From JACCXG01 sp963785755 (GTDB lineage: Bacteria; Acidobacteriota; Vicinamibacteria; Vicinamibacterales; 2-12-FULL-66-21): a stretch of 64,000 nucleotides of DNA. Of this stretch, positions 63,263-64,000 are shown piece after piece. Where the stretch lies: assembly GCA_963785755.1 (NCBI GenBank), contig CAWAXG010000002.1, forward strand, positions 1-64,000, given 5' to 3'. The number at the start of each line of letters is the position of its first letter. Position 1 is the stretch's first letter. Both the position numbers and the translations under genes were made by a program. Below the pieces are notes generated by a model, which had not been told where the DNA came from, ran no database searches, and saw nothing but the letters and a program-made list of their open reading frames with translations.

Positions 63263-64000
63263 ATGCGACAACGGTTTCTGGTCATCGGGGTCCTCATATG
63301 CCTTCACGTGCCGGTGCTCATCGGCCAGAACCCAAGCACCACGATTCGGGTTCAGGCGCGCGCTGCCGGCAAACCCGTTGCAGACGCTCAGGTCCTGGTG
63401 GCCGGAGTGACGCATCACACAGATGCGTCGGGTACCGTGACGATCGCGGTGACGCCTGGCAAAGTCGGGTTGACCGTCGTCAAGCCCGGCTACGTAACCG
63501 AGACCACCACGGTGCAGGTCGCGGCGGGCTCACAGCAGGACGTCATCGTGGACCTGCAGCCGGAGCCTGCGGTTGAAGAGACCGTCACGGTGGTCGCGAG
63601 CACGCGTACCGACAAGCGGCTCGATGACCAGCCGATGCGGGTCGAAGTCGTGCCCGGGGAGGAAGTCCAGGAAAAGCTCATGATGACGCCAGGCGACGTC
63701 TCGATGCTGCTCAACGAGACGAACGGCTTGCGGGTGCAGACGACGTCACCCTCGCTCGGCGGCGCGAACGTCCGCATTCAGGGCCTGCGCGGCAGGTATA
63801 CGCAGATTCTTGCCGACGGCCTGCCGCTGTACGGCGGTCAAACCGGGTCAATCGGGCTGCTGCAGATTCCACCCATGGATCTCGGGCAAGTAGAAGTCAT
63901 CAAGGGCGTGGCGTCCGCGCTGTACGGCATGTCGGCGATCGGCGGCGTGGTCAATCTCGTGTCGCGACGCCCGCCGGCCAAGGGTCACGAGGCGGAAGTG
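63263..64000 (+). CDS. TonB-dependent receptor, N-terminal part, runs off the window
   Basis: From ATG 63263 the frame is open to the window end (246 codons). The signal peptide is MRQRFLVIGVLICLHVPVLI. A small carboxypeptidase-regulatory-like beta domain follows (VQARAAGKPVADAQVLVAG, GTVTIAVTPGKVGLTVVKPG, YVTETTTVQVAAGSQQDVIV). The plug comes next: EETVTVVASTRTDKRLDDQP, GANVRIQGLRGRYTQILADG, LPLYGGQTGSIGLLQIPPMD, then LGQVEVIKGVASALYGMSAI and GGVVNLVSRRP. This is the classical siderophore/vitamin receptor type, unlike the Oar-like receptor at 48562. No strong Shine-Dalgarno is seen. The substrate is unknown. Confidence 0.85.
   Translation, partial: MRQRFLVIGVLICLHVPVLIGQNPSTTIRVQARAAGKPVADAQVLVAGVTHHTDASGTVTIAVTPGKVGLTVVKPGYVTETTTVQVAAGSQQDVIVDLQPEPAVEETVTVVASTRTDKRLDDQPMRVEVVPGEEVQEKLMMTPGDVSMLLNETNGLRVQTTSPSLGGANVRIQGLRGRYTQILADGLPLYGGQTGSIGLLQIPPMDLGQVEVIKGVASALYGMSAIGGVVNLVSRRPPAKGHEAEV

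Overview
The window looks like a GC-rich soil Acidobacteriota chromosome, most likely of the Vicinamibacteria (subdivision 6) type. This is an inference from gene content, not from a marker gene. The pointers are three large FtsX/MacB permeases of the ADOP type, each beside a PadR regulator; Oar-like and classical TonB-dependent receptors; Ser/Thr kinases fused to TPR or PD40 sensor modules; a hybrid histidine kinase with a two-component-regulator propeller; several ankyrin-repeat proteins; and the small dispersed 'PFDKLRAG' repeat. No tRNA, rRNA, CRISPR array or replication origin was recognised.

Layout. 1-5.5 kb is a gene graveyard: C-terminal pieces of a lytic transglycosylase, a DcaP-like porin, a sulfatase, alpha/beta hydrolases and a LuxR regulator, plus a DUF1254 gene with several frameshifts. 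5.5-8.3 kb carries a pentapeptide-repeat protein with a TIR-like tail and an ankyrin protein. 8.36-10.3 kb is a compact mercury-type operon behind a MerR-class promoter: Fe-S/Zn metallochaperone, MerR, MerT-like membrane protein, and a thioredoxin-like protein whose CxxC motif is UxxC. Its in-frame TGA is followed by a SECIS-like hairpin. 10.3-12.2 kb is a sulfite-oxidase operon (SorA, SorB and a small coupled protein). 12.5-17.2 kb holds a GlsB/YeaQ protein, a PP2C phosphatase and a PadR-ADOP pair. 17.3-21.5 kb holds a MITE-like element, a cupin relic, a Na+-dependent transporter, a second ankyrin gene and gene relics. 21.5-31.5 kb is a signalling block: nucleotide-translocase-like HEAT protein, receiver-kinase-TPR fusion and a giant hybrid histidine kinase. 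31.5-38.3 kb has a TPP enzyme, two AraC regulators, an SDR, a secreted orphan and a FixJ-like regulator. 38.5-48 kb has another MITE-like copy, a formylglycine-generating enzyme, a GH13 enzyme and two more PadR-ADOP modules. 48-51.4 kb has a Cys/His-rich secreted protein and an Oar-like receptor. 51.4-55.7 kb has a phospholipase, a VOC protein, a truncated group II intron splitting an ADOP relic, and an HNH endonuclease gene bounded by two copies of one palindrome. 55.8-64 kb has a cytochrome c/sorbosone-dehydrogenase fusion, an Ada/AlkA repair protein, a PD40 Ser/Thr kinase, a PEP-mutase-family enzyme and the start of a TonB receptor.

Caution. About twenty frameshifts interrupt otherwise well-conserved genes throughout the window, many at short homopolymers. 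Some are probably assembly indels rather than biology. The truncations at 1-5.5 kb, where whole N-terminal domains are missing, cannot be explained that way. The three strongest leads are the candidate selenoprotein at 9647-10308, the paired palindromes around the HNH gene, and the dispersed repeats that sit exactly at truncated-gene junctions.
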